From Hemibagrus wyckioides (Eukaryota > Chordata > Actinopteri > Siluriformes > Bagridae), in assembly GCF_019097595.1 (NCBI RefSeq), contig NC_080717.1, forward strand, positions 20,859,836-20,923,835: a stretch of 64,000 nt of DNA. The letters run 5' to 3'. The translations under genes and the position numbers were made by a program. Each line of letters begins with the position of its first letter. Positions within the stretch are counted from its first letter, which is position 1. Of the stretch, positions 35,886-48,900 are shown in pieces. The notes beneath the pieces are model-generated. The model searched no databases, was not told the DNA's origin, and was given only the letters and a program-made list of their open reading frames with translations.

Positions 35886-38800
35886 GTAAAAGGACTATGA
35901 AGATATGAAGCTTGTAGATTCACTGGGGTTACAATTCAGCTAGCAGTTTGTTTATATTTTGGGATATAGAATGCTATATAATGCTGGTTCCTCTCAAAAA
36001 GTATAAAAGGGAGGGTATGAATCCAAATTCATATACAAATATTTGATAATGATACAGATTCCTGTAATACTGTCATCCACAATTTCTAACTTATACTGTA
36101 TCCTTAAAGAATCCCCAGTGAGCTTCAGTTATGAGGCAGTGGCACGCGAGGACATTTTGAGTGGGTGCAGGCTACTTTGATTCCTAAACACCCTGTCTGA
36201 GTGCACACACACTACTCCTGTCACATCTCACCAGCTGCTACTTGTTCACAGCACTCCGTGGTTTGGTAACTGACCTCCTCGGATCCAGCAGACGAGACAA
36301 CGTCTGAATGGTGCTCCGCATACAGCGAGGAGGGTCGGCTGATTTGTTACGTGTGAGAATAGGATCAGAGACAGCTTATTTCCTTTGTGTAAGTCACAGC
36401 TCTACCGATTGGCCAAGAGCAGCATTTTAGTTTGCTGTTGAATGCTACTTATGTGAGCTATACAGGAGCTCTTTCTACAAAATCAATACTGGACATTTCA
36501 CCGTCTGGTTCTCTTTCTTTTCTTTTTTTTCTTTTTCAAAGTAGTCCTCAGGGCTTCTTTGGGTTTGTGAGGTTTCTTATGGTATGCCAACATTAGTCAC
36601 TTATTCAGGTCCGTTGCAAAACATGCCAGAATCATGATGAAATATTTGTCCTGAATGTTTTTACATTGAGTGTGTATCAAGCAATGAGAACCATATGGGT
36701 CTTAAAGCATACTGGCAAACAAGTGTTCACTTTAAGCTGTCACTTGGTACCTACTTTTATGGGGTAATAATTTACAAAATAATGGGAGCTGGGTGCTAAT
36801 ATCTGACATTTTGTACTAAAATAACTCACCATAACACCTGAGGCAACAGCAATGGAATTTAAAAAGGTGAACTAGAGGACCACCCATGGGTAAAAACCCC
36901 ACCTGTGAGAAGGTGCTTGTGCTGGCCAGATGCATAAGGAGTACCTGGAGGAGACCACCATCCTGTGTCAAACACCCCTACTGGTAGACTGTTTGTCTCC
37001 TGACCTTGTTGAGTGGATCCAGACACATCCTAACCACTCCTCCCTTTTTGAAATGAATTCCAACTTGTTTCCTGGTGTCATGGTGTCTGATGCCACCTAA
37101 TTTCATTCAGTGGTCCAAACATACAAGGACGCTAGTTGGACTTGCCCAAGTGGGGTGCCTGCAAATGGAAGCCATGTTTGATTGTTTCCAACTCCTAGGT
37201 GCCATTGACCCCTGACCTGAACAGGGAAGCCCTTTGGCGTTGCTCCATCACTGGAGGTCAGGACATGGAGCCACTTGTCAGTATGGATGGGTCAGGCCTG
37301 AGCATGTGGGTTTACGGAAAATCACAGCTGCTCCTTTTTTTCACTTTTGATCTTAGTCAAAGGTGTCAAAGATTGGGTGTGCCTGGATCTTGTCAGGATT
37401 CTTCACTTACTTTTGAAGTACCAGACCAACAGCAGGAAAATGCCCTTCGTACTTTTTGGAAACAAGGAGGGCTGCATTGCTGGCACACATCGCTTTTTCT
37501 TTTATGAGACTCCATTTAAATGTTGCCACCAAGTCTGTGTTTACAAGAGCGCTTTATCAAAGAAGGCTTCAAAATGTGAAAAATGTGAGCCATGTTTACA
37601 ACAATAGTTGTAGCCTGATACATATGGTGGTATTTATAAAGTGTGTCTGGGGAGGCTGCCTCAAAAGAATCTGATTTTAAAATTTCAGTATTACCCTAAT
37701 TGAACATCTATGCCAAGCACTGAAGATGACTGGTTGCAACCTTTCTAATAGCTGGTTTTGAGAAAAGTTGTATTAATTATAATGTAGTTTCTTCTGAGAT
37801 GTAGTAAGATGAAAACCTGTGTGTAAAATTTACACAGAGGGATATTTGAAATGATTTACTGTTAGAATGTTTGTACTGGTAGATGACACGCTCTCTCTAG
37901 AGGTCTGTAATTGGCCATTTATTAGCACTAATATGTCGATTACTCGCCATTGCCTCACTCTGAGCTCTCAGAGGGTCAATTGAATATGAACTCCGAGATG
38001 AACAATCTGAGTGTAGATAACCTAAGAGAATTGAGTAAAGAGGGAAACTCTGCCCCCTAAAAGAAAACCTTGAGACACATCACCTACATAGTGAGGAACA
38101 TGTGTTCAGGAGTGTTGCCAAAAACAACACTTCTCTAAACTATGTGGTGCCCCTGGGAGAGTGGTAGAGGTGAACCAGGGAAACTGGGCTCTCTGTATAC
38201 TGCCAAACTTAACTGTTTTCACCTGCTGTACTACTTTTAACATCAGTAGAAGATACACTGGGTTACCCTGCATTGTCTGGATCTCTTTCGGTGGGAAAGT
38301 ATACAAATAAAGTGCTAAAACCTTCCTCTTTGATTCTATAGGTTGTGTGATTTTTTTTGTACGCTCAGTCAACCTATTTTACCACCTACCTTGCAGGCTT
38401 CTTTCTCTGATGTAGTGCCCAAGGGGATACCCGGAGAGTTTTGAACTACATCTCATATTTATCTAAGAGAGCTTGGAAGAATATTTGCCCTGTCACATCT
38501 GATATCTCAAGCTGCGCAAGAACCCAGAACTAAGTCTTCATGATCTATTCATCTCTCTAGTTACTGTCATTTTTCTCTTGCATTTTAACTTTCCTGGGTA
38601 TAGGGGGCTTTGGATTGGACCCATAAAAGATCTTCAGCTCAATAACAGCTGGCATCCAGATGTTATCAAGCGTAAGTCGTTTGACAAAATCCATCAGGCC
38701 ACTTTCTTTTTGATCATTGGTGCTGTGTGATCCAGTAACAGAACCGGACCTCTCATTAAGTGTTCACCTCGATCATCATGCCATGATTGAAGACCTTCAA

Positions 38801-39207
38801 GCTTAAGTGAGACCAACAGGATACCCAATAAACAGTGTGGATGTTCTGCATATCTCTGTCTTCATTTTCTCATCCTTCATTTCCTCATGTAATGTTAATC
38901 GCAGCTAAATTGGTCTTGATAATGCATGCTGATCATTGCAAAATAATAGAAACTAATGTGAACCATGATGATCAGTAATCCACGGCTGAAGAGGAAGGAC
39001 ACTCCATAGTAAGCAGTAATGTATTTTCTCCTGGTACTTTATTTCCAAGAAGAAAAAAAAACAATAATCCAAATATTTCAAAGGTTCAGAGGTATTGAGA
39101 AAGCAAAACATTCATCCATTATGATTGTGCAGAAGGTTCTCATTTCATGTACAATAGAGAACATCTGTGGCTATGTTACAGCACATATACAAGCCATGCC
39201 CCCCCAC

Positions 39208-39238
<31 letters not shown>

Positions 39239-40255
39239 ACACATCTTGTCTAGTATCAGTTTCCTCTGTAGCTGACTATCATAACATTCACCAAACTCTC
39301 TTTGCCCGATTTTTTATTATTTTTTGAATGCCTATTAAACACTAGTATAGGATGCACAATATTTACAGAGTAAGTCTTGATGTAGCAGCAGTGAGATGAT
39401 GCAGCTCATCGGAATGCCTTCTTTTCTTGGGTGTTCTTTCAATGTTCTCTATAATCCATTCCATAGTTACCTGTTTTTCGGTGTCCAACAAGGATTCCCA
39501 ATGCAGTGTCCTGTAGTTATTTGCCTCACTTTCTTTTTTCTGTTTTTAAAAGCGCTGGGATCAGTCCTGCCATTTGTACATTTGCATTTCTACCCCAAAT
39601 GCTTTAATTTGTCCCTCCTTGAAATTCCTTTGATGGTTTTGCAGCAAACCTCACTATTCACCCCATTTCAATTACTCCAGTGTTGTGGGTTGAAGCAAAT
39701 CACTGTGCTGGCCCCTTTATTCACCAACCACCAGAAAGGTCTCTGATTAGTCTGTCAAATTCACTGTAAGAAGGATCAAAAGATGAAGTTTTGAAAGAAC
39801 CCGGCAATCACATTGGCTTTCCTTTTTAATGGAGAATCAAGCAAATCTCCACTGATCCATAATCATCTTATTTCCGTCACCATCCCTCCACAACCCAGGA
39901 TTAGCGATTTTGGAGTGAATAGGTATGACTCGTTAGGAGAGCCCCCTGCCTAAAATGTTAACACTTCACCAGTCCAAAAGTTTTTTTTTCTGACAGTGAT
40001 TAGGAGCAGGTGTTGGTGTGGAACTTGAGAAAACCGAGTGCCTGCCAGTGCATGGCCACAGACGTTACCATAAGACAGAAGGCTTTGCCACTGATTTATG
40101 GCTTTGAGACGCCTGTGTTTTCACAGCACACATTGCCTGATAGCATACATCAAAAGCAAAGCAAACAGGCTGTGAAGATGTCTAGCTCCAGGCTTCACGA
40201 CATTGCGTGGAACTTTTTGGGACTATTCAAAATACACACCCTATACTGACTTTCA
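35886..40255 (+). other. intronic stretch, nothing firmly recognised
   Basis: It is ordinary intron apart from a CT/T-rich run near 36513-36538 and the CA microsatellite at 39209-39243. The segment 36830-37300 is GC-balanced and looks like possible decayed repeat or former coding sequence, but I could not place it. The short frames at 37199-37507 and 39396-39746 have no recognisable domain. Confidence 0.5.
39209..39243. repeat. (AC)n microsatellite
   Basis: About twelve AC units, one AG interruption and three more units. It is preceded by a C7 run. Confidence 0.95.
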
Positions 40256-40461
40256 GGGTTAAGTTGCCTTTATTTGTCTCAAATACATTACCGCACAGTA
40301 AAATTCTTTCATTGAATATCCCATCCTTAGAGGGTTGTGGTCAGAGTGTAGGGTCTGCCATGATGCAAAACTGCAGGAGCAGGGGAAAGGTTGGGGGTCA
40401 AGGTGCCCCCGTTGATCTTCCAATCAACAACCAAGAACCTTAACCATATGAGCTACCACCT
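40256..40461 (-). mobile_element. tRNA-derived SINE, near full length
   Basis: On the minus strand the head is GGTGGTAGCTCATATGGTTA then AGGTTCTTGG. It is followed by a B-box region diverged to AGATCAACGGGGGC and a body with CCCCTGCTCCTGCAG, TTTTGCATCATGGCAGACCC and ACACTCTGACCACAACC. The tail is AAAGAATTTTACTGTGCGG ... TTTGAGACAAATAAAGGC. The tail agrees with the copy at 33060-33220 and adds the ACAAATAAAG end missing there. The broken B box suggests it can no longer be transcribed by Pol III. Confidence 0.8.
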
Positions 40462-41639
40462 CCCCCTTTCTAGAACATCTATGTTCTCTTTGATTTGCAT
40501 GTCTACACAAAGCACACCTTCTTTCGTGATGCTTCAATATACCATTGTCTACAATACTATACAGTACACATACACATAATTATACATTCAATTAAACTCT
40601 GCACGCAAATGGCTTTCACTTCAACCACCGGCGTCTTCATTTTCACAGGTTGGGCCTCTGCAGGCCCACCCTCTAGCCTTTATAATGTCTCGCTTGTCTT
40701 GCCTCATGTTCAGGAGTAAAAAAGAAGACTGTGTTTCAAAGGCTTGTCCCTGTCACATCCACTTGTTCCATTGCCCAGCATAAACCTACAAACCCAGGAG
40801 AACATGCGTCACATGTAGCCTTCAGGACTCCCGGCTTGCCGTCAGCATTCCAAACATACCCTAAGCTGTCAGAAGCATGTTTCCCAGTTCTTCACTGCCT
40901 GTGCCAGCCTCTAGAAGGAGAGCCAGTGGAGGAAACCACAAGTTCCGCTTTGAAAGACAATTGTACAACCAGCCATCAATGATCTGTTTCTATTTATGGT
41001 TCCCAAGGTGGCTTTAATAGTCTTTCAGTTTTTTCCAGCATATATAGTCATACTTTAAATCATGATTGCATTATTCTTGCGCTCGAAGTTAGACCTTTCC
41101 AGCTGCAGTACTTTGTGCTTAATGCTGTTGAGTAACTTGTGGCAAACTGGCACTAGCATTAAATCAGATTAAACGGAAAGCATGGTGATTTTAGAAGCAC
41201 ATTTCATCTAAACTTGTTATTATTGACACAAAGTATGGTCTGAAAAATCTCGTTTTTGTTTGATTGGATATGGGGAGCTGGGGACGGGCTGATGAATTAA
41301 AGCCACCTTTGCCTGTAAATGGATGTATTTACCTTTCGAGTTGGCCTAATGAGTAGAAGAATGTCCCAGAGATGTTCTGACGTCAGCTGTAATTCAAACA
41401 GCATGGCAGCTAGGGAAAGTTGCCACACGCTCATGAAGGGAGCTCATTTAGTCTCTAGCATGACAGCACCACCGTTCCATGCCAGAAGTAGGCAACATCC
41501 TGGAAGAATAAACAGCACTATACCATTTCAGATTGTTGTGCATGCGTATGGATATCAGCCGCACATCTACAAAGGAGTTGCTTCATCAAATGATTGTTGC
41601 TTGTGATAGAAATCCAAAATTCCAGATTTCCTAAAACCT

Positions 41640-41985
41640 ACTCAAAGACAAATAAAGCTTCTTGGAAATAATGAGTGGAAATTTCTAATTGGGACAATTT
41701 CTAATGAAGCCCTTTATTTGTTGATCTCTCTGTTTGAATAATTTACAGGTCATCAATTCTTAACAATTCGGATCAGATTGTGCTGCTATTGCAATGCTTT
41801 GATGTTGGTAAAAGCTTACCATGTCTCTTGTTCGGAGCAGAGGTTGCAAATTATTTCTCAATACACATTACACACCTTTTTTCCATTAAAGCCCCAAAGG
41901 CACCAACAGAGTGATTATTTTACCATTTTACTATATCAAGCAGTTTATTAGATGCAGCCCTAATGAGGGCCGTGTATCTAAAAGA
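41640..41985. promoter_or_regulatory. candidate conserved non-coding element
   Basis: It has many short motifs in complex sequence: TCTAATTGGGAC, TTTCTAATGAAGCCC, GAATAATTTACAGGTCATC, GATTGTGCTGCTATTGCAAT, GTTGCAAATTATTTCTC and GCCCTAATGAGGGCC (a short palindrome near 41958). No repeat features and no frame are seen. This is inference from motif content only. Confidence 0.22.
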
Positions 41986-43915
41986 ATGTAAGGCCACAGA
42001 CTATAATGATGATACAATACACAGCAAAGGCTCTTGTGTGCTGTAAAGGTAATGGTCATAAAACTCTGCACGCTTTACTCTCTGCTAGACCACTCACAGC
42101 TGGACATGACCTTCCTGCCAGCTCCCGCTTTCACAACCTTCATTGGTACATAAAGTGTTCAAGATGAACAGAAAATCTGTGCTATGGTTTTGGAACCTGG
42201 GGCCAGTCATTATGCAGAGAGTGACTGATCAGAAATATGGTTATAGTAGTGGGAATACACTGTTTATACTTAGAATACAGTGGCCACAACTGCTTGGCAT
42301 GAGAAGAGCACAAGCTGTAATTCAGTGACTCAACCTATAGATCGGGTCTATAGGGAGAATGAGAATGAGAAAGCCAGTCATCTTTGCATTAGCCTAGAAA
42401 ATGCTTGTTTTATTAGCTTACCTCAGCAGATCAACAGGTTTAGTCGTTCTGCTTGTTTTCAATGAAGATATGGTATTTTTTTAATGAACCTTGACTGGTG
42501 TGTGCAGTCCATCTAAGTTGTTTTGCTTTCCAGTTGCTTCCAACCCCCCGGAGTCTGGCTTAGTCCTGGCTATCATTGCGGTACACTACTCAAAGCGAGA
42601 GGCAGAAAGCCTGATTTCTCAGACTTCCTGATAAATAAGGAAAATGGAGGTCTTCCTACTACTTTCAAATTTATAAGGATTACTGCAGGAAAGCCAGTCT
42701 AGGCCCATCTCATGACTCATCGTGAACAGGTATTAGGGTAACCTAATGCCTATAAGACTGCACAGCTCAATCGAATGTCTATTTTAAAGCCAATAAATGT
42801 CTACCTATGAAGCTCTGGTTTCCATATTTATATTCTTGATGTTTTTCGCACATGTGAAGTCATTTTTAGCAGTATCAAGTCATAATTTAAAGACTTTGTG
42901 TTTTGTCTGGCATAAAACTGTAAACAGTTATTCCACTTCAGTAGGGGTTGCACAAACTAGTCTAATCTAAATAATACATTCCCTATAAACTGCTGTGCAG
43001 ATTTTGCTCAAATCTGGGATGTGAAAAAATACAGTGAGGAAGACAGTAAGGAGATTCAGGCAGAAAATAAAAAATATTTCACACTTTTGATCACAGTGTT
43101 GGGGAAAATCTGTTCTTATTTCTTTTAGCTTTAATGAAATGTTAAGATTTTGATATCCTTTGGCATGATTTAGGGAGTTGTTTCGTAATCCCACTCCCAC
43201 CCAACCCTGAACGAATCCCTCCCAGTTATTTTTTGTTGTTCTTTAAAGCTAAAAAAGATACTGTTGAAATAGGAACATTGTGATGCAGTGAACTCCATTC
43301 AGACTCTGTGACAAACAGTGTATGTGCTTTCAGAGCCATGATTTGCACATCCCATTCATTTAAATTAACATTAGTATTAGCATATCAACACATAGAGGCT
43401 GATCCAGACTTGTTTTCGGTTGCTACTGAGGCTGGAGTATTGAGAATATGATGAATAAAAACCTCCCGTATACTGTAGATGTCGTATTCTCAATTCATAT
43501 AATGTTGCGCACTTTCGGTTCCACCAGTGAGCTCATTTTGAAGAATTAAATAATGTGATTGGCAGATTTATTATTTTGCACATTTATTGCACTGGTTTAT
43601 TTATTTTCACTGTTAACTGTGTTGCCTAAAATGCTTTGAAGCTGGAAATGTAGCTCATAGCTGTTAAATGAAGTGTGGTTTGACTCGCTCTTTGCCACAC
43701 AAATAAAACAATATACAAGTAATAGTGCCTGAAAAGTTTTTGCTTGAACTATGAAATAGAGGACTAGTTGACTAGTTACATACTTTTTTGAGCTACTGTT
43801 CCAAAACTAGAAATCATTCAACCCCTTAGATGTTTGTGGTCTTTTTGTGCCAAATATATGTGGCCACTGCATTCTGTGTGTCAGTGACTTACTACTAAGA
43901 CCAAACTATTGATCA

Positions 43916-43918
<3 letters not shown>

Positions 43919-43949
<31 letters not shown>
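43919..43949. repeat. (TC)n microsatellite
   Basis: This is a perfect run of about fifteen TC units. Confidence 0.95.
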
Positions 43950-43950
<1 letters not shown>

Positions 43951-44099
43951 CCTTGATATCTGGTTATCTGGTGTCTAGATAGATGCATGCGCCTGAATTT
44001 TCTCACACAGTTGAACGTATGTGTGTTTGTATGTCCCGAAGCCGCAGGGGACGACTCGCAGATGTGTGTGGAGGCCTAGTCTGCCCCCTTCTTTGCTCA

Positions 44100-44345
44100 G
44101 AACAAATTTATTCCATGATATCACCCTTCTCATAGCAATGCTAAAACAGGGTGATGTATTCTGTGCACCAGGTGGTCTAGGAATGATAAAGAGGATGGTA
44201 TTTACCCGGGGTAGCTCACCTGGGTTGAGCAAAGACAGCAAACCAGCTCAGGTTGCCTTAATTGGCTTCCGGCAACTTGATTACCTGTCGGATTTTAATT
44301 ACCATAACCTGCCTGCTGGACTGAACAGATATAATGGTTCACAGA
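44100..44345. promoter_or_regulatory. candidate conserved non-coding element
   Basis: The block contains GCCTTAATTGGCTTCCGG near 44254, CTTGATTACCTGTCGG near 44277 and GATTTTAATTACC near 44291, three homeodomain-like cores within 50 bp, plus a CCGGG-containing stretch. A 115-residue open frame (44021-44368) passes through it; I recognise no domain in it, so the open frame alone is not taken as coding evidence. Confidence 0.22.
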
Positions 44346-45951
44346 TGTTGTACTTGGAACTGCCCTGACACCAAAGACTGTCCTGTTTTTTTGTTTTTTT
44401 ACTTTTACTTTTACCAGAGGATAAACATATGGAAAGTCGCATTAATTATGCAAAGATATACTTTGTGACTACTAGACCCCTACTGACAAGCTGCAGAATT
44501 CCCCAGAGCTGATATGAGACATTACACTTTTTGATGCTATAAAAAGAAATAATCCTTCAGGCACAATTCTGCTCCATAGCATTTTGCGTGCTGGCGAGTG
44601 AAAAGGCTTTTTCTGCCACTGACACGTCAGAAGCACTTATAAGAGGTGTTAGTAGAACTTGGACTCGGCCATGTTGATAATGTCACTGAAAACAAACTGG
44701 ACCAAAACGTAGCCTCTAATCTGGGCCTGAGCAAAACCAGAATGCCTTTCCTGCATTTCCCTGCAATTGTGGACTTAAATTCAAAGAGGACAGTTTGACG
44801 AGCTTGGACCAAAATATTCTACAGTATTGCAGCTAAGCCCAGCATGGGACTCTTTAATGTGCCGCAGTGCCAAATTACAAAGGATAATATCCAGTCTGAT
44901 GATTTATTTAGCCTTATATTGCTTGTGGTTCAAAGCTACCATATGCAAAAAAGAGACAGTTATAAAACAGTTGTTACTATTTCACATGGGTTTTCCATCA
45001 GCATAAGGCCATTCTGATGATTTTACTATGATGTGCTCTATTCTGTAAAAGGGTTCCCTCTTGACCAGAGCAGTTTATGACATTCATGGAAGAACAGATT
45101 GAAGTGGGAACTCCACAGAGGCCCAGTTAGTGAAGGCCATTGGTCTTGGACCATAGCTTCACAGGGCACCCGTAAATGTTCTTAACCTAAACTTTGACCC
45201 AGCTGCTCTCAGGAGCATAGCCTATTACGGTTGTCTGGTCCAGACATCAGAAAATCATTGCTCTTAGAATGTCAAAGTATGTTACCTAGAGTATTTTTCG
45301 GCGTGTCTTTACGTACTGTAAGTCCCATCTGTCTCTCTAGTTGGAGAAGCGAGCTAAGGTTATTATTACACAGCCTCATCTCATATCAAGTTTGCAGATT
45401 TTCCACTTACACATATTGTACTTTGGATCAGATTTTGCCCAGAATATTATAATAAAAAGCTTCTTTGGCAGCAATAACTACTGACCGCACTAACCTGACA
45501 CTGAATACCGTAGCATCCAAGTAACAGACTGCAGTTCTACTTGGAAAATGTACAAATATTCAGGGCCTTTGAGAGCGTCAGACCTAAGAGCAAGAAGAAG
45601 TGGCCAGAACTGTTTCAGCTAATCTCTGTGATAGTGTAGAATTCTAGCTAGATTATGGTAAATTTATGTCAAAAATCATGAACAAGTACCACTTACTTTC
45701 AAAGAAAATCCATTTAACTCACAAGACAGGTGCCAAACAAACCTTTTCTTGTAGCCAACAAGCAAACATGCAAGCTTATCTTGTTTTCTCTGCTTCAAAC
45801 AAAGCTTTTTAATAATTTAACGACTAATTCCTTGAAGCTTTTTTCAGGCTTTTTATATCTTATCATGTCATGCTGTTTAAATCGTTGTTGTTTTTTTATC
45901 CTTCTGGAAACTGACAGGAAATAAACATGAAAGTTTGAGAGTTGCAACCTT

Positions 45952-45953
<2 letters not shown>

Positions 45954-45985
<32 letters not shown>
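45954..45985. repeat. (AG)n microsatellite
   Basis: This is a perfect run of about sixteen AG units. Confidence 0.95.
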
Positions 45986-45989
<4 letters not shown>

Positions 45990-48900
45990 TAGATTAAGCT
46001 GTGATTCTAGTGTTTGAAAGGAAAGGATTAGTTACCTCAGCTGTCTTTTAAGCCACATACAGTCCTGTTATTTAGGTCCAGTATTAAATACGTGATTGTG
46101 CAAGCAATGTGTGTTTTTCTTGTTGTTGTTAAATTTGATAAAATGCTGACTAAACAGTAGTCAATGTTAAGTGGTTCTTTTGGACCTCCCACAGATGTCC
46201 AGTGTATTTAAACTAAATCAGTATGACATATATATAAACAGTATAATATACTGTTATATACTAAAACAATGTAATATACTGAAACAGTATAGTATACACT
46301 TGGAGATGAATTAATTAATCCTCAAAATGTTCGAATAAGAAAAAATAAACAAGATGGCATGTTTCATCGTATACTATTTCGAGGAAGTATCTCTGTTAGA
46401 TGATGACATTATCAGCTTCCTCCTCTCACCCCCTTTGGCTCCAGTGGCGTGTGCAACGTGGTCTAGGGGAAAGGTGTCGAACAGGTCGAAACGAGAGGCT
46501 CCTCCGAGGCACCACAACTGATGAGAAACAGGCGGCTTCAAACATTTTCATCCTGCCTGTCAAGGCCACCAGGGCACTGAGACACGGGGCGCAGGGAGCA
46601 CATCTGGCAAAGAGAGCAGAGCCGAGCTGAGCAGATCAGAGCTGGACGTCTCGGTTGAAATGGGTGGAAATTTACATCCATTCAGTGAGCTCTGGTAGAA
46701 TTAGGATCTGTGCAGTACATAACGTATGTTGCCAAAAAACCTTCTCGTTTAGCTTATTTTCAGTACTTTCTATTAAACAAAGAGCTGAGATTTTTTTTTT
46801 TTTTGCTGCAGTGTTGCATTTTCATGCATGGAATCCTGCATTGTTTTTGTTTGTTTCTTCGTTGCCAAAGTATTAGAGGACTCCCAGTGTAAGTTTACAG
46901 CAAAGCCCTGAGAGTGGTTTTAAAGATGGAAAATAGTGCTGAAATCTAACAGCGTGGTGCTTAATTAAACAAATGTGTTCTGTTGTACAGCCAAGGGTTT
47001 GTTAAATCTACATTCATAATGCCATACAGACCCCGTTTTCCAAACCAAGGACCTTACAAAGCAGATTCAGGAGAGGTTTATTTGGGTTGATAATTATCAA
47101 GGGTGTAATTGTACATTATGACACGATGCATGGCAATGAAAAAATGTGATGATGCGCATGGTGGAAATGTGTGATTTCAGCATTGTGTTCCTTATTAATG
47201 TAATGCAATTGCATTGTTTGAACACCAGATGTCTCAATCAGTATAATCCATAGCGTTCAAATATATAGAGAACACGCTGGTCATGTGATCACATTTTTCC
47301 ATAGTGAGCCTACCTTGTGAAGTGACCAAAACCAAAACCCTGATTGCTTTATTTTGCAATGACTGACACACATTATACATAATGAGGTTAGATCTCTATG
47401 TTATAACTTTAGCACTTCAGTATCTTTCACCATCCATGTACCTCTGTGATCAACAGTGCATGAAAATAAAGGCTGCAGAGTTTGCCATTTTAGTTGACGT
47501 TAGAGAGAGAATTTGTTTCTTTTTAAGATATAGTAAAACTATAGTACATGTTGTTGACCATATTAAACCTCCGTTCATACCAATTTTTAATTTATTCAGT
47601 TTTATACAGGCAGAAATGCACGTCGGTTTTGCATTGCATTGAAATCAAAAAGAAGTCTTTTTCGTTCACAATCTTTCTTCATTCATTAGTAGTTTATAAG
47701 GGTCTTTTCCATATCATGTTTTATTTAGAAACTTTATCAATTCTACTGCTGTCGTTTTCTCCTAAAACCTTAAAAAATAATCCTAACTCTTTCTCCATTC
47801 TCCTGCTGCATCTCATTATCAGATCTTGGGCTCTGTGCATAATGCAGTTTTCCACTCTGCCCTTAGTAGAATGCCATGTATCCCTTTTAGGCACTGGATA
47901 TTAATCATACTGCTTAAGTTAATGGGAAATTGACCGGAGGCAGATGGAGAACCGTTATTAAACTGGACAGAACCTCTCCGAATCCACTATGTCCATAACA
48001 CTGCATGACCTTCAGCGGTAACAGGCAAATTGGTCAGCCCAGCAGATCAGCTTTGCTCCGGTTTTGCCCAGACAACTGGTCTGAATCAAAGATGAAACAG
48101 TGTTGTGCGTCTTATTTGTTGTAGGTGCATGTCAGTTTGAGTTAGCTGGCAAGCCACAGAAAGAGTTTGTAGCATGAATAAATTCACACAGATTCTCTGT
48201 TGCGAGCAGTCAAGCTCTTCTGGGAACTTGCATGTTAAGAGTAGAGAGGCAGCCCATAAGGCTTTCGGACCCAGCCAGTAAAAGTCACGCACCATTTTTT
48301 TATCTTGTATTCTGGTAGTGTTACAGTATATTCTCTGTAATAGCCCTGTGCTAGTCTCCATTTGGCAAATGATAAATTGAACTAGATGTTCAAGAAGATC
48401 ATTACCTTTGCCCAGATAGTTAGTGTCTTTTATTAAAGTAGTAAGTGTTTCAAGCCTAATAGTAGGGCTATGTTATTTATCAGGAAAAAGACAAGAACAA
48501 TTGTCCAAACCTTTTCCAATTAAGTCTTTTTCAAGCCACATGTGAGAGACCCTTGAGGAGATGGTTTGCCATGAGGAGATGGGCAGTGCTGCCCCCAGGT
48601 GTTTGGAATGTCCAGTCAACCTTTCAAATATAGGTTGTTGGGCTTTGATTGGTTTTCATAATACTGCTCAGCTGAACAGTGGAAAACAGAGTTGAGTGTT
48701 AGCATCTGCTCTGCATTGCAATTAGCAGCAATTAGCATTCCTGATGGCACTGTTATGCAGCGGGTACTACTGGTGCTTCATAATCCCATAGTTCCTAAAT
48801 TTCCCAAGGTGGGAATGAGTATGTGTAATGCCTTGTGATGATCTGTCCCATTTAAGTTGTGCTCCTGCCGTGTACGCAGTTTTTGCAGGATAAGCTTTGA

